Shown here piece after piece: positions 1 through 10,814 of a stretch of DNA of 64,000 nt. Position 1 is the stretch's first letter. Each line of letters starts with the position of its first letter. The notes under the pieces were generated by a model that saw nothing but the letters and a program-made list of their open reading frames with translations, searched no databases and was not told where the DNA came from. The DNA comes from Henckelia pumila. Lineage: Eukaryota; Streptophyta; Magnoliopsida; Lamiales; Gesneriaceae. The stretch covers positions 135,998,375 to 136,062,374 of the forward strand of contig NC_133121.1 of the NCBI RefSeq assembly GCF_033568475.1. The letters are read 5' to 3'. The position numbers and the translations under genes are program-made.

Positions 1-564
1 ATCAAGATTTTTCAAGTCTCCCCATTTTCTCATGGCAAAGCTATGTCTTGAATTCCCATCTCCTTCATGTCTTTTGAATGGACAATTTTTACAATTAACT
101 CTTTTCCAGTTCTTAAATCCCTTGACAGTGAACGTGTCAAATTGTGCTGAATTAATGTCAAAGACATAGCATGGGAAACAAAATGCACTTTGCTTCTCAA
201 TAGAAAACTCAAGCCATGGATATTTTTGAAACCAAGAAGATTGAAATCTACGCTTTTGACCTTCACAATCAGTAAAAGGATAATCATATATAGGCTGAGT
301 TGGTCCTTTATCAATATATGCTCTTCTTACCTTATCTTGTTGTTCAATGGGAAATTGCAATATTGGGATGCGAATTCCAGGGTCAGAAACATATTGACAA
401 GTAATGCCCTGAAGTGGTTCGTCAAGAGTCTCGTTTTCAAGTCTTGGTCTTTTAGTTGATGTTGGTTCTGAAATACAAAGAGTTGTGTTCTTTGGCCCAT
501 TCAAATCGCTCGTAGTTGCATCATTTTTCTTTTTGAAGAAATCAAAGATTTTTTGATTCTTCAT
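1..564 (-). CDS. TTF-type zinc finger / ZMYM1-like (hAT-related) protein, 5' end only
   Basis: An uninterrupted minus-strand frame of 188 codons starts at the ATG at 564 and runs off the left edge without a stop. The N-terminus is lysine-rich and is followed by a region of the kind found in plant TTF-type zinc finger (ZMYM1-like) proteins: a conserved PIYDYPFT-type motif, an aromatic/basic stretch ending in WFQKYPWLEFS, and the cysteine pair CFPCYVF with a later CKNCPF. In full-length relatives this N-terminus precedes a DUF4371/hAT dimerisation region of transposase origin, which would lie outside the window. No break is visible, so it could be an intact transposon or domesticated gene. A 3' splice site just upstream of the ATG (near 578) suggests a 5'UTR intron. 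The family call is from recognised motifs; whether it is active cannot be judged. Confidence 0.75.
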   Translation of the reverse strand, partial: MKNQKIFDFFKKKNDATTSDLNGPKNTTLCISEPTSTKRPRLENETLDEPLQGITCQYVSDPGIRIPILQFPIEQQDKVRRAYIDKGPTQPIYDYPFTDCEGQKRRFQSSWFQKYPWLEFSIEKQSAFCFPCYVFDINSAQFDTFTVKGFKNWKRVNCKNCPFKRHEGDGNSRHSFAMRKWGDLKNLD

Positions 565-578
565 TGTAATAATTTCCC

Positions 579-1144
579 TGTAATCAAAATTAATTTTATG
601 AGTTATAGTTATTTAAGTTAATTCATTTCAAATTGTAAATTATTTACTATTTTTAACCAAAAAAGAGTTCAATGACTCAATTTTAAACATTTTTCAGCAT
701 AATTATATAGATACAAGAGAACAATCATATAATAGATTTTAAATATGAAGATAAAGACTTCACTAATTTGTATTCTTAATTTGAACAAATATAAACTAGA
801 TACTAATTTCAATATCTGCATTTTAACCCTAAATATTAAAATTTAGAAATCTTAAAATCCCCATTCATTTTCAAGCCTAGAAAGTAAAATTAAATTAAAT
901 ATTATTTACATAATATTTAATAAATATAATTTATATAATCGATTATATATGTATCATGTATAAATAAATTTGAAACACCTACATAAATATTATAAAATTT
1001 AAAATCTCCAGACGCATTCACTTTCAAGCATGAAACCTAGAAAGCAAAAATAAATTTAATATGTTTACATAATATTTAAAATATATAATTTATATAATCG
1101 ATTATACATGTATCATGTATAAACAAATTTGAAACACATACCTA
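579..1144 (-). other. Probable 5'UTR intron of the TTF-type gene
   Basis: On the minus strand an acceptor (…TTACAG) lies about 14 bases before the ATG of the TTF-type gene, and a donor-like TAGGTATGTG sits at about 1144, followed upstream by GC-richer sequence (1150-1200) that could be first exon. The interval is very AT-rich and has no coding potential. It contains a tandem duplication (see next entry). This is inferred from splice consensus only. Confidence 0.4.
832..1142. repeat. Imperfect tandem duplication, unit about 150 bp
   Basis: Two diverged copies (about 832-989 and 990-1142) share, in the same order, an AAAATCTCCA-like block, a TTCAAGC…CCTAGAAAG block, a TTTACATAATATTTA block, a TATAATCGATTATA palindrome and an ATCATGTATAAA…TTTGAAACAC block. 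The right copy ends at the putative donor splice site of the adjacent 5'UTR intron, and the left copy carries a similar but weaker site. Confidence 0.75.
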
Positions 1145-1429
1145 TTTAAAGAATTGAAGTTGTTCGATCTCGTCGTTTTGCCGTCCGCGTGCGCAGTACT
1201 CCCACTTCTTACGAAAAATTCACAGTTTGCGTTATTTATTTTGTCCGTTCTATATCTACAAATAATAACCTTTTGGATTGGGCTTTAATATTTAATTGGG
1301 TTCGTCGGTGCTTTTCCTTTTTTGTAAGATAATTTTTAATGATTTTATGATTAGTAAATGAATTGGGCTTCAAACATATATATCTAAGCCTAAAAATTAA
1401 AAATTTCTGCTGGGCTAATGCCCACCTTT

Positions 1430-2526
1430 GCCCACATTATGCTACTCCCCTGTGCAACATGATGACTGGTAAAAGGTCATCCGAAAAGTCATGCTCAGTA
1501 CCGGCTCCACATGAGTGCTGTCACCGCACGGATCAACCTCTGGGTGCAACCACACTTGTCTAGTACACCAGAGTAGTCAGACATAAATGCCCCCGTCGTC
1601 GCGTTACTCTCAGTGACAGAATATCGAGTATAGAGATTAGCGGTTCTATAGTCAGGTATAACAAGGTATATGCTCAACGTGTATATGCACATGACATATG
1701 AGTATAGAAAGCGATAAATCATACATCATGCCATATAATAATGCCAAATAAATGCAACATATAAACATGTATACTCGCTGGCAATCTCAGTCAATGTGTA
1801 CGTACCTCTAGGCTAGTTCAAGTCTAGTAGATCCTAGGTTCCAAGCCTATATTCAAAAGTTCACTGTATCACTACACAAGTTCTATAAGCCTTAACTAAG
1901 CTAATAAGTACTCCCAAAACTTAAATAGATTCCCGGACCATACTTTCGTCCGTAGATAGCCCTTTGAAGTCGCTAGTCCCGGATGACTATAACCACAACT
2001 TGGTTATTCCAGAACTTTTATTATAACCGATATGGCCCTCAAGTGTATATCTCACACTATATAACTAAAGAAGGAAAGCTCGGAATTCGTAATCAGAAAT
2101 GAATCTTAAAGCCCATATTTATAGGCAAAATTCTCGGCCACGGTCGGAACCACCGATTTCGGGATCGGAGCTTCCGATCCAGCTCACGACGTGCATGCAT
2201 GACACGTCGGGGATCGGAACTTCCGATCTGACGATCGGAGCTTCTGATCTGCTCTACGTTCAACACTTGTCAAAACTCGTGGCTGAGTAATCGATCATTG
2301 CTGGCAGCTGGAGATCGGAACTTCCGTTCCTGGATCGGAGCTTCCGATCGGCTTCCGAAGTGGCGGGGATCGGAACTTCCGATCTGGGTTTGGAGCTTTC
2401 GATCCGGCCCAAAAGTTAAAAGCCCAAATTTCATTCTGAAGTCCAATAACACTCTGAAATTGATTAATTATTAACCCTTAATCATGTTTATCATATTATT
2501 ATCTTAAAATAAAATCTGGGTTACTA
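1430..2526 (-). mobile_element. LTR-like sequence, probably a truncated or solo Ty3/gypsy LTR
   Basis: The right end reads …CTGGGTTACTACA, that is TGTAGTAACCCAG on the minus strand, a typical plant LTR start. The block has no coding potential and is much less AT-rich than its flanks. Between 2145 and 2407 it holds repeated near-palindromes of the type GATCGGAACTTCCGATC. It abuts retrotransposon internal sequence at 2527. The left end is not resolved and no target-site duplication was found, so the extent is approximate. Confidence 0.5.
2145..2407. repeat. Array of near-palindromic GATCGGAASTTCCGATC motifs
   Basis: At least six copies or variants of a 17-bp self-complementary motif occur irregularly (clusters near 2145-2180, 2209-2249, 2311-2350 and 2370-2407). 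Spacing is variable and mismatches often preserve the two arms. It lies inside LTR-like sequence. The motif would form short hairpins in RNA or single-stranded DNA. Confidence 0.85.
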
Positions 2527-3134
2527 CATTTTGATGATAATTCATCTATTGTGCATGTTGTGAATAGTAGTCTTGTTAATGTTGGTGTCACTATTGAATC
2601 TAGTAATGAGTTATTGGATTCATGTATTGTTTTCTGTACATTGGTCCCAAAAGAAAATTTTGATGATCAATTGGAAATTGAAAATTTGAGTGATATGGCT
2701 GAAAAAAAAAGTGATGAAAAAGTGAGATAACCATGGAAAAATAAAAAGAAAAAGAAAATTTAGAGTCCGAAAGAAAGAGTGTACAAAAAAGTAAGATGAT
2801 TTTTTAGGTAAAAAAAGAGAGGAAAGAAAAGAGAGGAAAGAAACCAATAAAAAAAGAAAATATTATGGTCCAAAGTTGTGAGGTTGAATTTTTTGTGCAA
2901 ATGAATAAAATCCCTAAAGTACTTATGTACAAAGAGGTTTTATCTCATTGTGATGATATAGTCGGTTCAATCCCGAGCTTGGTTATTTCTTCTTTGCAGG
3001 TTATAGGATATGTTTTGATGAACAAGCAAAGGGGATTTAATGCAAGAAAATTAATCATTTGATCAATGTAGAGTTGAGTACACACAAGGTAAGAGACAAG
3101 ATTTGAGGACAAATCTTTTTGAAGAAGGGGAGTC
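2527..3134 (+). pseudogene. 3' remnant of a Ty3/gypsy internal region
   Basis: The segment just before the LTR at 3135 has the layout of the 3' end of a gypsy polyprotein. A short frame around 3100-3134 reads DLRTNLFEEGE, a tail common at the end of plant gypsy pol genes, and overlaps a purine-rich tract (GAAGAAGGGGAG, 3121-3132) that fits the polypurine tract. Upstream frames (2530-3060) are broken and lysine-rich. No protease, RT or integrase is recognisable. Confidence 0.55.
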
Positions 3135-3994
3135 TGATATGAATCTAAAAAGCACTCGAAGATTCATATTATTCCAAGATTTCTTTCGTGATTTACATTC
3201 GAGAGTTGAAGGGTTTGAAATTCATGGCAATCAAGTTGGAGTACTTGAAGATCAATCTGGAGGATGTTATAATGCTATTGAAGGCCAAAAAGATCAAGAA
3301 AATGAAGGATTTTCACGACAGGACAGCGCTCCAGCGCTTAAAAGCAGGCGCTCCAGCGCCAAAACTTCGTATTTTGCAGCGCCCCAGCGCTAGTCCATCT
3401 GAGCTCCAGCGCTGTACGGAGCGCTCCAGCGCTATGTGCCAAGCGCTCCAGCGCTACCGCACTTACACACAGTACGATGTGTAGTGTGTGTTTTCGGATT
3501 TTTGAGTGTTTTTGATATTTTTTCTATTTTTTAGCTTTTGGAAGGTATCTTTAGATATATTTAGATATTATTTTGCTATATCTTTTATTATTTTGTAGTT
3601 GTATTATAAATACAACAAATACATTCATTATTGAACAACATAATTCAGATTCAGTTTATACACAAATTATTGAAATTCTATCAAGAATTTTATTCAAAGC
3701 TTTGCTTTGGATTTTCAAATCAAACTTTTTCCGGTTTAATTACTTGGAAGCGTTTGTCGATTGTTTCTCACTGAAGATTGTCAGATACAAGTTATCTGAA
3801 GGTTTTCCTTGGTTTCAATTGTCGTGATTTCTGTTGTTAATCGTACCGTCGATTAAAGGTGGAAGTCCAAAATCCTATCAAATTTACTTGTTTCAAAGAT
3901 TAGGCAAAACTCTGGATCTTTTGTTTATTGATTAGAGGGTGCAATTCAGATTTGTAATTGTGTTTGCTAATCTTACACATCAAGATTCATATCA
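3135..3994 (+). mobile_element. LTR (860 bp) of a gypsy-type element, 3' or solo
   Basis: It begins TGATATGAATCT (3135-3146) and ends with its exact inverse AGATTCATATCA (3983-3994), giving 12-bp terminal inverted repeats with TG…CA ends. It directly follows a polypurine tract at 3121-3132, as expected for a 3' LTR. No partner LTR is in the window and no target duplication could be identified. It carries a GC-rich hairpin array (3326-3459). Confidence 0.8.
3326..3459. repeat. Array of GCGCTCCAGCGC-type self-complementary motifs inside the LTR
   Basis: About seven copies or half-copies of AGCGCTCCAGCGCT and variants (for example GGCGCTCCAGCGCC, AGCGCCCCAGCGCT) lie within 134 bp in otherwise AT-rich LTR sequence. 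Each copy is nearly its own reverse complement. Confidence 0.85.
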
Positions 3995-4125
3995 CCACGT
4001 TTCGACACGCTTCACGCTTTTTAGAACTTTGCTACAAGGTAAGAAAATATTTGGTTCAAGTCCATTTTAACTAAAATTAAATTAGAATCGTAAAATAATC
4101 GTGTCCATATGGTTTGGTTCTAATA
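3995..4125. other. Intergenic sequence between LTR and MITE
   Basis: Short AT-rich spacer with no gene or repeat that I can recognise. Confidence 0.5.
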
Positions 4126-4942
4126 AGGGTGTTTGACTTTATTAAAACAACTTAATAAGTTCTAAAAGCTTATAAGTTAAAAAAAAAAAGTTGATCCCAA
4201 AGGGGACCCCATTTCACATGAGTCAGAGACTCATTGGCTCATGTGGAGGTTAAATCGAAAGATGTGCACGAGCGACAGGAACCTGAAGGAGGGAGAAACA
4301 TGACCAACCCCCATAGTGTACCCCCTCAATATTTCAGCGGAAATATGCTCCACATGAAGATCGAACCCGCAACGCTGGGAAATCTATTCTCACGTCACTT
4401 CAGGCCTTACTAACTCGCTTATGCCCCTGTGGTCTCTAAAATCTTATAAGTTGCTTTAATTTTAGGAGCTTATAAGCTGTCAGGTTTTATTTAAAAAATA
4501 AATTGTTGATGTTTAGTATTAGAAGATATTTTTATTGCAAAATTACCAAATAGGATATAATAATATGAAAGTATTGAAAATAATAATGTATATATACAAA
4601 AATAGTTTTAAATTTATCATAAATGTTAAACATATATTTAAAAAATAAAACTATTTTTAATTTTAATTTAGAAAAAAATTTGTTAAATTATGTACAAAAA
4701 ATTAACAGAGGGCATGATGAGAATTTAATAAAACATATAAGGATAATATGGAGAAGTAAAATATCAAAATAAGACTTTTTAAAAAAATTAGATGTGACCT
4801 TACTTTTTTTAAAAACAGCTTATTTTGACAGCTTATAAATTGTTTAACAAAAAATTTACCAAACAAATTTGAAGAGCTTATAAACTCTGAAACACCTTAT
4901 AAACTCTGTTTTCAAAAGCTTATAAGCTCTGTCAAACACCCT
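4126..4942. mobile_element. MITE with AGGGTGTTTGAC terminal inverted repeats, split by a SINE
   Basis: The left terminus AGGGTGTTTGAC (4126-4137) is the exact inverse of GTCAAACACCCT (4931-4942). Sub-terminal AAGCTTATAAG-type motifs are also inverted between the ends. The interior is AT-rich and non-coding. Flanks TCTAATA and TCTAAAA may be a slightly diverged target duplication. A SINE (4179-4434) sits inside, so the MITE is older. TIR and possible 7-8 bp duplication suggest an hAT-like origin, but the superfamily is uncertain. Confidence 0.7.
4179..4434 (-). mobile_element. tRNA-derived SINE with 18-bp target-site duplication
   Basis: The 256-bp insert is flanked by TCTAAAAGCTTATAAGTT (4161-4178) and the same sequence with one mismatch (4435-4452). 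On the minus strand it starts GACCACAGGGGCATAAGCG, has an A-box-like TAAGCGAGTTAGTAAGG and a B-box-like GGGTTCGATC (inverse of about 4358-4367), and ends in a T-run (A-run on plus, 4179-4189). Long target duplications, pol III boxes and a homopolymer tail are the marks of a SINE. Confidence 0.8.
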
Positions 4943-5686
4943 CTAAAATTTCACAATAAATGATTATGATTTTTTTTCCCACAAATTTCTAAACTAATAA
5001 TCACTTTTTCTAAAAAAATAATAATACAGGGTTTTAAGCTGGGGGGAGGTTGATGAGTTAAATCGGAATAGTCGATGTTAAATGATTAAGCTTGTAAGTT
5101 TATTTGATAGAGCCAGACAATTTATATAGGTTCTACTCATGGAGTAAATGAAATTAGGTACATAAATTATGATACTTTCTCCAAAATAAATAAATAAATA
5201 AATTAGGTATGATACCTTCTCAAACAGACCTTTTTACTAAAAAAAATAAATAAATTAGGTTTACTTTCTCAGACAGCACTTTTTACTCAAAAATAAAATA
5301 AAAAAAATAAATTAGGTACGATACTTTTTCAGACACAACATTTTTACGATAGCTATCGAGTATCGAGCCAAACTCATCTGTAGTTTGATCGAGTTTATAA
5401 TAGTCTGAAATTTGCAATTGCAATTTTTTTTTTCCTGATATTGCAGTTTAATTCTCAACAACCAAATACGCTAGGCTACATTCAATTTATAGGAATCAAG
5501 AAACAATCATGGTCCACTCAACAGATCAAATAAAAAAGAAGTATCAGATCCAAAAGTAATGATCTTAAAGATACAAAATTTACTCGTAAAGCTACATTGT
5601 TACATTGAACCCCTGGGTTTACATGAGAAGACGAGCAGAAGCCAAAGGTAGCATTTTTGGCAGTTAAAAAGGAAATACTTGCATAC
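4943..5686. other. Intergenic sequence, 3' flank of the U2B'' gene
   Basis: AT-rich. A short imperfect repeat of an AAATTAGGTA…TACTTTCTCAGACA block recurs three or four times between 5150 and 5340. The last ~200 bases (5500-5686) are probably the 3'UTR of the U2B'' gene. No other gene seen. Confidence 0.5.
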
Positions 5687-8600
5687 TTATTTTTTGGCAT
5701 AGCTGATGGCCATGGGATTCTGGGCGGTGATTTTAAATCCTTGAAGGTCCTGCATGGCAACCGAAGATTGTGAATCATCGTCGAATTCTACAAAAGCAAT
5801 ACCTGGCTTTGCCTCCACCATTCGAACTTCTCTGAACCCGTTATACTGTTTGAAAAGCAATTCCAACATCATAATATTTGTCTCATATGGAAGATTCTGA
5901 ATAAATAGTATGTGGTTGGGTTCCATTGCTGCTTCCTGTGTGACCGGTTTTCCTTCTCGAGAAGTAGCCTAAAAAAAGACATGCGTTATTCTTTTAAATC
6001 AAGTCACAAAAGTCTGAAGTTTAGAAATAGGTTATTGTCAAGAACAGCTGTTAGCAAAGGGCATGGGCATAAGTAAGCTTGGTTGTGCATATGAGTGTGA
6101 AGTGTTTTGTCCTAGTGCTAATTCCGAAGGGATTTAAAATGCCAAGGAAAGTTGGAGGACAAATATTGGAAGCCCAAGGTTACACCAATAACAACCATAG
6201 GAAACATTTGTCCGGCTGATACCAAAAGGTTACCTCCAAGTATCGGGAATAGGGGTGGGAGGCACCCTGAAAAGGTACGGGCTAGAAGCTTTTATAAAAG
6301 CATGTATCATAAAAATAACCAATGCACATAGTAATCATAATAATCATAGAATTCGTATACAAAGAGGGAGTCAGTTTGGCTGATTGATTTAATGAGAAAT
6401 GGATCAATTTTAGCACAAGCAACAGTTTGAAGAGTGAAAGAATGAAAACTTTTTCACAAGTGGTGTTACCGGATTCAATATTCTCATGGGCCCTAATAAA
6501 TCCGACTTAGTCCTAATAAAACGTGGAGAAAGAGAGCTGTTACATTCGTTGTTAATTTTAACTGAGTGTTTGGACTAGCTAAGGCTAGGCAAAAGTTTGT
6601 ACGGAGTGAAATCTGGGAAAATATTGTCATTCTATGCAATTTATTTCAGTTTTGTCACTTAATCTTTGAATGATTTCTTCATAAATTGATAGCAATTTTG
6701 TGGTTGCAACAATATGCATACATTCACATGCAGAATACTTACAGCAGCGCTTCCATTACTGTCAAATCTTAGACCATTTGCATTGGCAGTTTGATGGCCT
6801 TCTTCAACTCTTCTCTTCTTCTCAGCTGCTCAACCAAAACAGTAGTCACGATAAATATTAACGCAACCAAAATCAGAATGACATAAATATATTAATTGTT
6901 TCCGAGTGAACTCAAACTCATGCCCCACAATTCAAATGACTTAACTTTTGTATCCCCATCTATGAACGTTGACTCCGACATTCGGCAAATGATGGTAGGA
7001 AATTTCAAAACACATAGCAAAATGCAGCACATTGGTACTATATTTTGAATCAAGTAAATTGTTCACTTTTTTTCCGTAAACAAGCCATGCATTGTGATAT
7101 ATATGTGACATAACTGCATTTTTAAACAATGTTCATCATTTTGCAGTTATGTTTCACCAACGAATATCAATTGAATCATTAAAAATGGCCCCCGATTTTG
7201 AAGAAAGTAATCAGACAAGCTCGTCATACACAATTTGCATTTCCACTCACACCGATCGTAACTCAAGTTCTATAACTCGCTACTAAAGAGCGAGATCAAA
7301 CCTTACCAACTAACCGCTCCATTCCAAAGTTAATGGATGCCAAAACTACAAAAGCAACTTATAAATTTTCCGTCTTAAAAATAAACGTAACTAGGTTTAA
7401 ACGAGGTATGCATAGAAAAATTAGTAAATGGGAGAGAGAAAGCGAATGACTGAGCTAGACTAACGGTTCACCTTTTTCCTCTTGCTTCTTTTTCTTGTCA
7501 TAGGTACCCTCTGCTTTAGCAATACAATCAGACTTTGTTTTTGCGTACTGTATCCGCTGCATTGTAGATGACAATTCATGAGTCCAATCAAATTTATTTT
7601 GTTAGCTCAGGCAATACTATTAATAATGCATGTACATCAGTATGATGAATCTGCAAACAAAGCGTATTTGCAAGAGACAAGAAGTTGAATGTGCATCGAC
7701 AAAAATGAAAGTAACAATGACATAAAAATTGGGCACAAATGTGTTCTCTCATCTCTGTGAGGGACATCATCCTTTGTTCAATCCTATTCTTTCATATCAA
7801 ATCAAAGTTACAAAAAAAGTATGAAATGAATCGATCGCGATCATTACTGCGTAAAACAGTATCAAATAATTGCGAAAGGATTTACAAACACAGAAAAAGT
7901 ATGAAACATCACTCAAGCAGGATTGAATGAAACCAATCTAGTAATGAAGCCAAACACAGCATATCTTTTGATCTACTCTCTCTTTTTCCTTTTTTTTTCC
8001 AAAAAAAAAAAAAACATGCCAAAGCATAATAAATGGGATTTCACATAAGCCATAAAGTTAGTCTGGAAACGTAAGAACAAATACAATTCCCATCTGCTAC
8101 AGGAGTCCTAGATCAGTTGTTTCTAGTTGGCAAAGTTCAAATAATATATTTTTTAAAAATGCGCCTTCAATTGAACTCATAGAAAAGACTCAAGAATAAA
8201 GCACAAGAAACAAGAAAAATGGGCATGGACAAACCATGATGAATCAAGTCTAAAAGTGAAATTCCAGTAAACATAAAGATATTATGCAGAACAAATTCGC
8301 TGGTATATGCTTTATACTCACTATAGGTTTATCATAGAAAGGGAAGTTCTGCATCTGTCGCATTGCATTACTAGCAGCGGCCACTTCACTGAACACAACC
8401 CATGCTTGCCCTTGAAGCTTGGCAGTTTTAAGTGCAACGATGTCCAATATCCTCCCATACTGTGAGAACAAGGCATAAAGAGATCTCTTCAACTCTGCCC
8501 AAACCACAAAGACAAACATCAACCTCAGAATCCATAAACCTAAGATATATTAATAGCACAGTAATGACCATATTAACGGGGCAATAGGATGACACAATGA

Positions 8601-9279
8601 TAACAACAATGATCATGATGCTGTCAAGATAACATACATTATGATCTGGACAACCAAGCAATTTCATTCCGAAATACAAAGCATGCTTTGCATAAAAAAA
8701 GTGCCCTTGACACACCACTTTACCACAGCCCTGAGTTAGAAGGTAGAGCTAGTGAGCCATTTTCAGGTAGTTAAGGAATGGGGAAAAACGTAATTTCCTG
8801 TCCATGTGGTAACAACCAACTTCGATGTTAATAAGCTAACAAGGAAGGAGGTAGAGCTAATAAGCTCCATTGATCTTTTCACTAGCAGAGGGCAGTGAAC
8901 AGTTCCCTCTTCGATGTTTCTCAAAGAATTTGAGCCGGAGGACATGAGTTTAATAAGGGTCCACTTCAAATGTCGAAATTTAAAATTTTTTTAAATCCGC
9001 ATCAAGGATAAAGTGAGTCCTAAGGCACAGACACGAGCTGGAGCACTAATCAATCGAATTTCCAAATCAGAGGCGAGGATACACACTCGCTCAAGTAAGA
9101 AAAACACATTCACGAAACATAATACAATGGATATAAACAATTTCCCAACTCAGAACAACACTAAAATTAAGCGTAAACCTAAAATTAAAATTAAAATAAA
9201 ACTGACCTTCCTTCTTAACTTTCTCGTTGATATTCTTGATGTATATGGTTTGATTGGGAGGTATGTCGGATGTAAGCAT
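5687..9279 (-). CDS. U2B'': U2 small nuclear ribonucleoprotein B''
   Basis: Spliceosomal protein that binds U2 snRNA stem-loop IV with U2A'. Five minus-strand exons join in frame: 9207-9279, 8322-8494, 7472-7556, 6743-6825, 5687-5968, giving 231 aa, the usual plant length. RRM1 occupies about residues 8-86, with RNP2 IYIKNI and an RNP1 ending GQAWVVF; a basic linker follows (KKKKQEEK…KKRR); RRM2 covers about 150-231, with RNP2 ILFIQNL and RNP1 KPGIAFVEF, and ends AISYAKK. Every junction has GT-AG consensus and phases agree. The start ATG opens directly onto the conserved [12 protein letters not shown]-terminus. U1A is the only close alternative; the short linker and RRM2 favour U2B''. No sign of decay. 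Confidence 0.95.
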
Positions 9280-9948
9280 CTTTTAGCCAGCGGTGGACCT
9301 AATCAATCTCCTTTTGTGCGATTCAAATACGATTGGGGAAGTGACTGAGCCCAAGCCCTAGGAAGAAAAATTAGGGCAAAATATGTTCTGCCACATCAAT
9401 CCTTTAAAATCAGTTTTTAAATCATTAATAGGAACCGGAAAAAAAAAAATTTATCTCGGTTTTCTCTCATTTCCCTTTAAACATTTTAGCATGAACATGA
9501 CGAATATTTGGGGGTTTTTTATTTTTAATTTTAAAAAATTGAATTTCAAAAATAAGGTGGGTCATGACAATTTTCAAATATACCGTATATACCGTAAAAT
9601 GCTGTCTCTGACAGCGGACGCTGCCTACGTGACAGCTGCCCCCTTTCTTCCATGTGGTCCGCCCATTTTCGTTGAATGCACGTCTTTAACTCCACATGCT
9701 GGTCTATTATTTTCAAAAATCGTTGAATCCAAATGGGCTGATGGTCTATTATTTTCAAAAAACGTGTGAAGCTATTCACGCAAAAAAAGTAATGTTTCAC
9801 GTGTAGGAATTTTAGTCTATAAATGAATTGTATATATCATATCGTAATATCATTCAATTTTAAGAAATTTTTCCGGCCTCTATTCATTCTTTTGCGGCAG
9901 TTTTCATTTCTCAATTTTCAATTTCATATCCGAAAATTCTTCTCGAGT
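9280..9948. other. Intergenic: U2B'' 5' flank and upstream region of a mudrA-like fragment
   Basis: The first ~100 bases are probably U2B'' 5'UTR and promoter. Between about 9700 and 9770 a TGGTCTATTATTTTCAAAAA block is present twice (direct repeat). Plus-strand frames in 9383-9769 show no recognisable protein. Confidence 0.45.
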
Positions 9949-10729
9949 ATGGAAAACATTGATTTGCCTTTATATTTTGGTGGTCATGTTATTGTGCAGA
10001 ATGAATCAGTCAAATATAGTATCCCTCATATTAGACCGATGCGAGTATTACGATTTATTGCTCTGTTTGAGTTGGTTGATGTTGTGCATAATATGTTGAT
10101 GATTGATACAATGAATTTTACTCTCAAGTTGTCAACGAAATATTCTTTTATGAAGAATTCATTTTGGCATGAAATTCAAGTCAATCTTATTGATGATAAC
10201 GCTCTGGATTTTATAATGCAATGTCCCAATATACATATATTGCATTTGTACGTCGAAGCAAACGAAATTGACCATCACCTTGGTCATGTTGACCAGGAAC
10301 CATGTATTCTACACGTCACTGAAGGAATGAGCAATACGTATCTGTGTCCTGAAAGTGGATCGTGAGATGAATATATCGACGGCCCATCCGAACCTGATCA
10401 TGCACATTGGCCACATACGACACGTGGTTGGGATCAAAATTTTTGGTGCAACAAATTGGAATCCCAAAAGTCAAAATTTTTCAGCACGTGTTGAAGTTCC
10501 TAGGAGTGAAAACGAAGATATTCTTAGAAACGATACTGAACCAGAGATGTCATACGAGGAGTCTGAAGAAGAAGATGACGACGATGTTGAAGATTTGAAT
10601 GATGATGAACATATGAATATGCATGCAAATATTGATGAGAAAATGTCATCTCGTCACCACCTTATCAAACATTACAGAGGCAAGTTGTTCCATTCATTTC
10701 TAGCAATTCTAATGTGCCATCATTTTTAA
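9949..10729 (+). pseudogene. MuDR-like transposase N-terminal fragment (mudrA)
   Basis: From the ATG at 9949 the frame (to 10365) shows the layout of plant Mutator-like transposase N-termini: LYFGGHVIVQNESVKYS near the start, a helix with FELVDVVHNMLMID, then KLSTKYSF, a DDNALDFIMQCPN block and LHLYVEAN, which together resemble the PB1/MuDR N-terminal region. The frame ends at 10365. A second frame (10355-10729) continues with an acidic stretch (EESEEEDDDDVED) of the type that follows this region. No zinc-finger, MULE DDE or SWIM domain follows. A frameshift or unrecognised intron near 10360 and the missing catalytic part mark it as a broken fragment. Terminal inverted repeats were not found. 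Confidence 0.6.
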
Positions 10730-10814
10730 TACATATTTTGGAGAATAGACTCCTGATTCTATTGGTGTACCTTCTGACATGCGAATAAGATACTAAAATA
10801 CGGAAAAAGGAGAA
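10730..10814. other. Spacer between two convergent transposon-related fragments
   Basis: Only about 85 bases separate the mudrA-like fragment from the minus-strand plant-mobile-domain gene; nothing recognisable inside. Confidence 0.4.
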
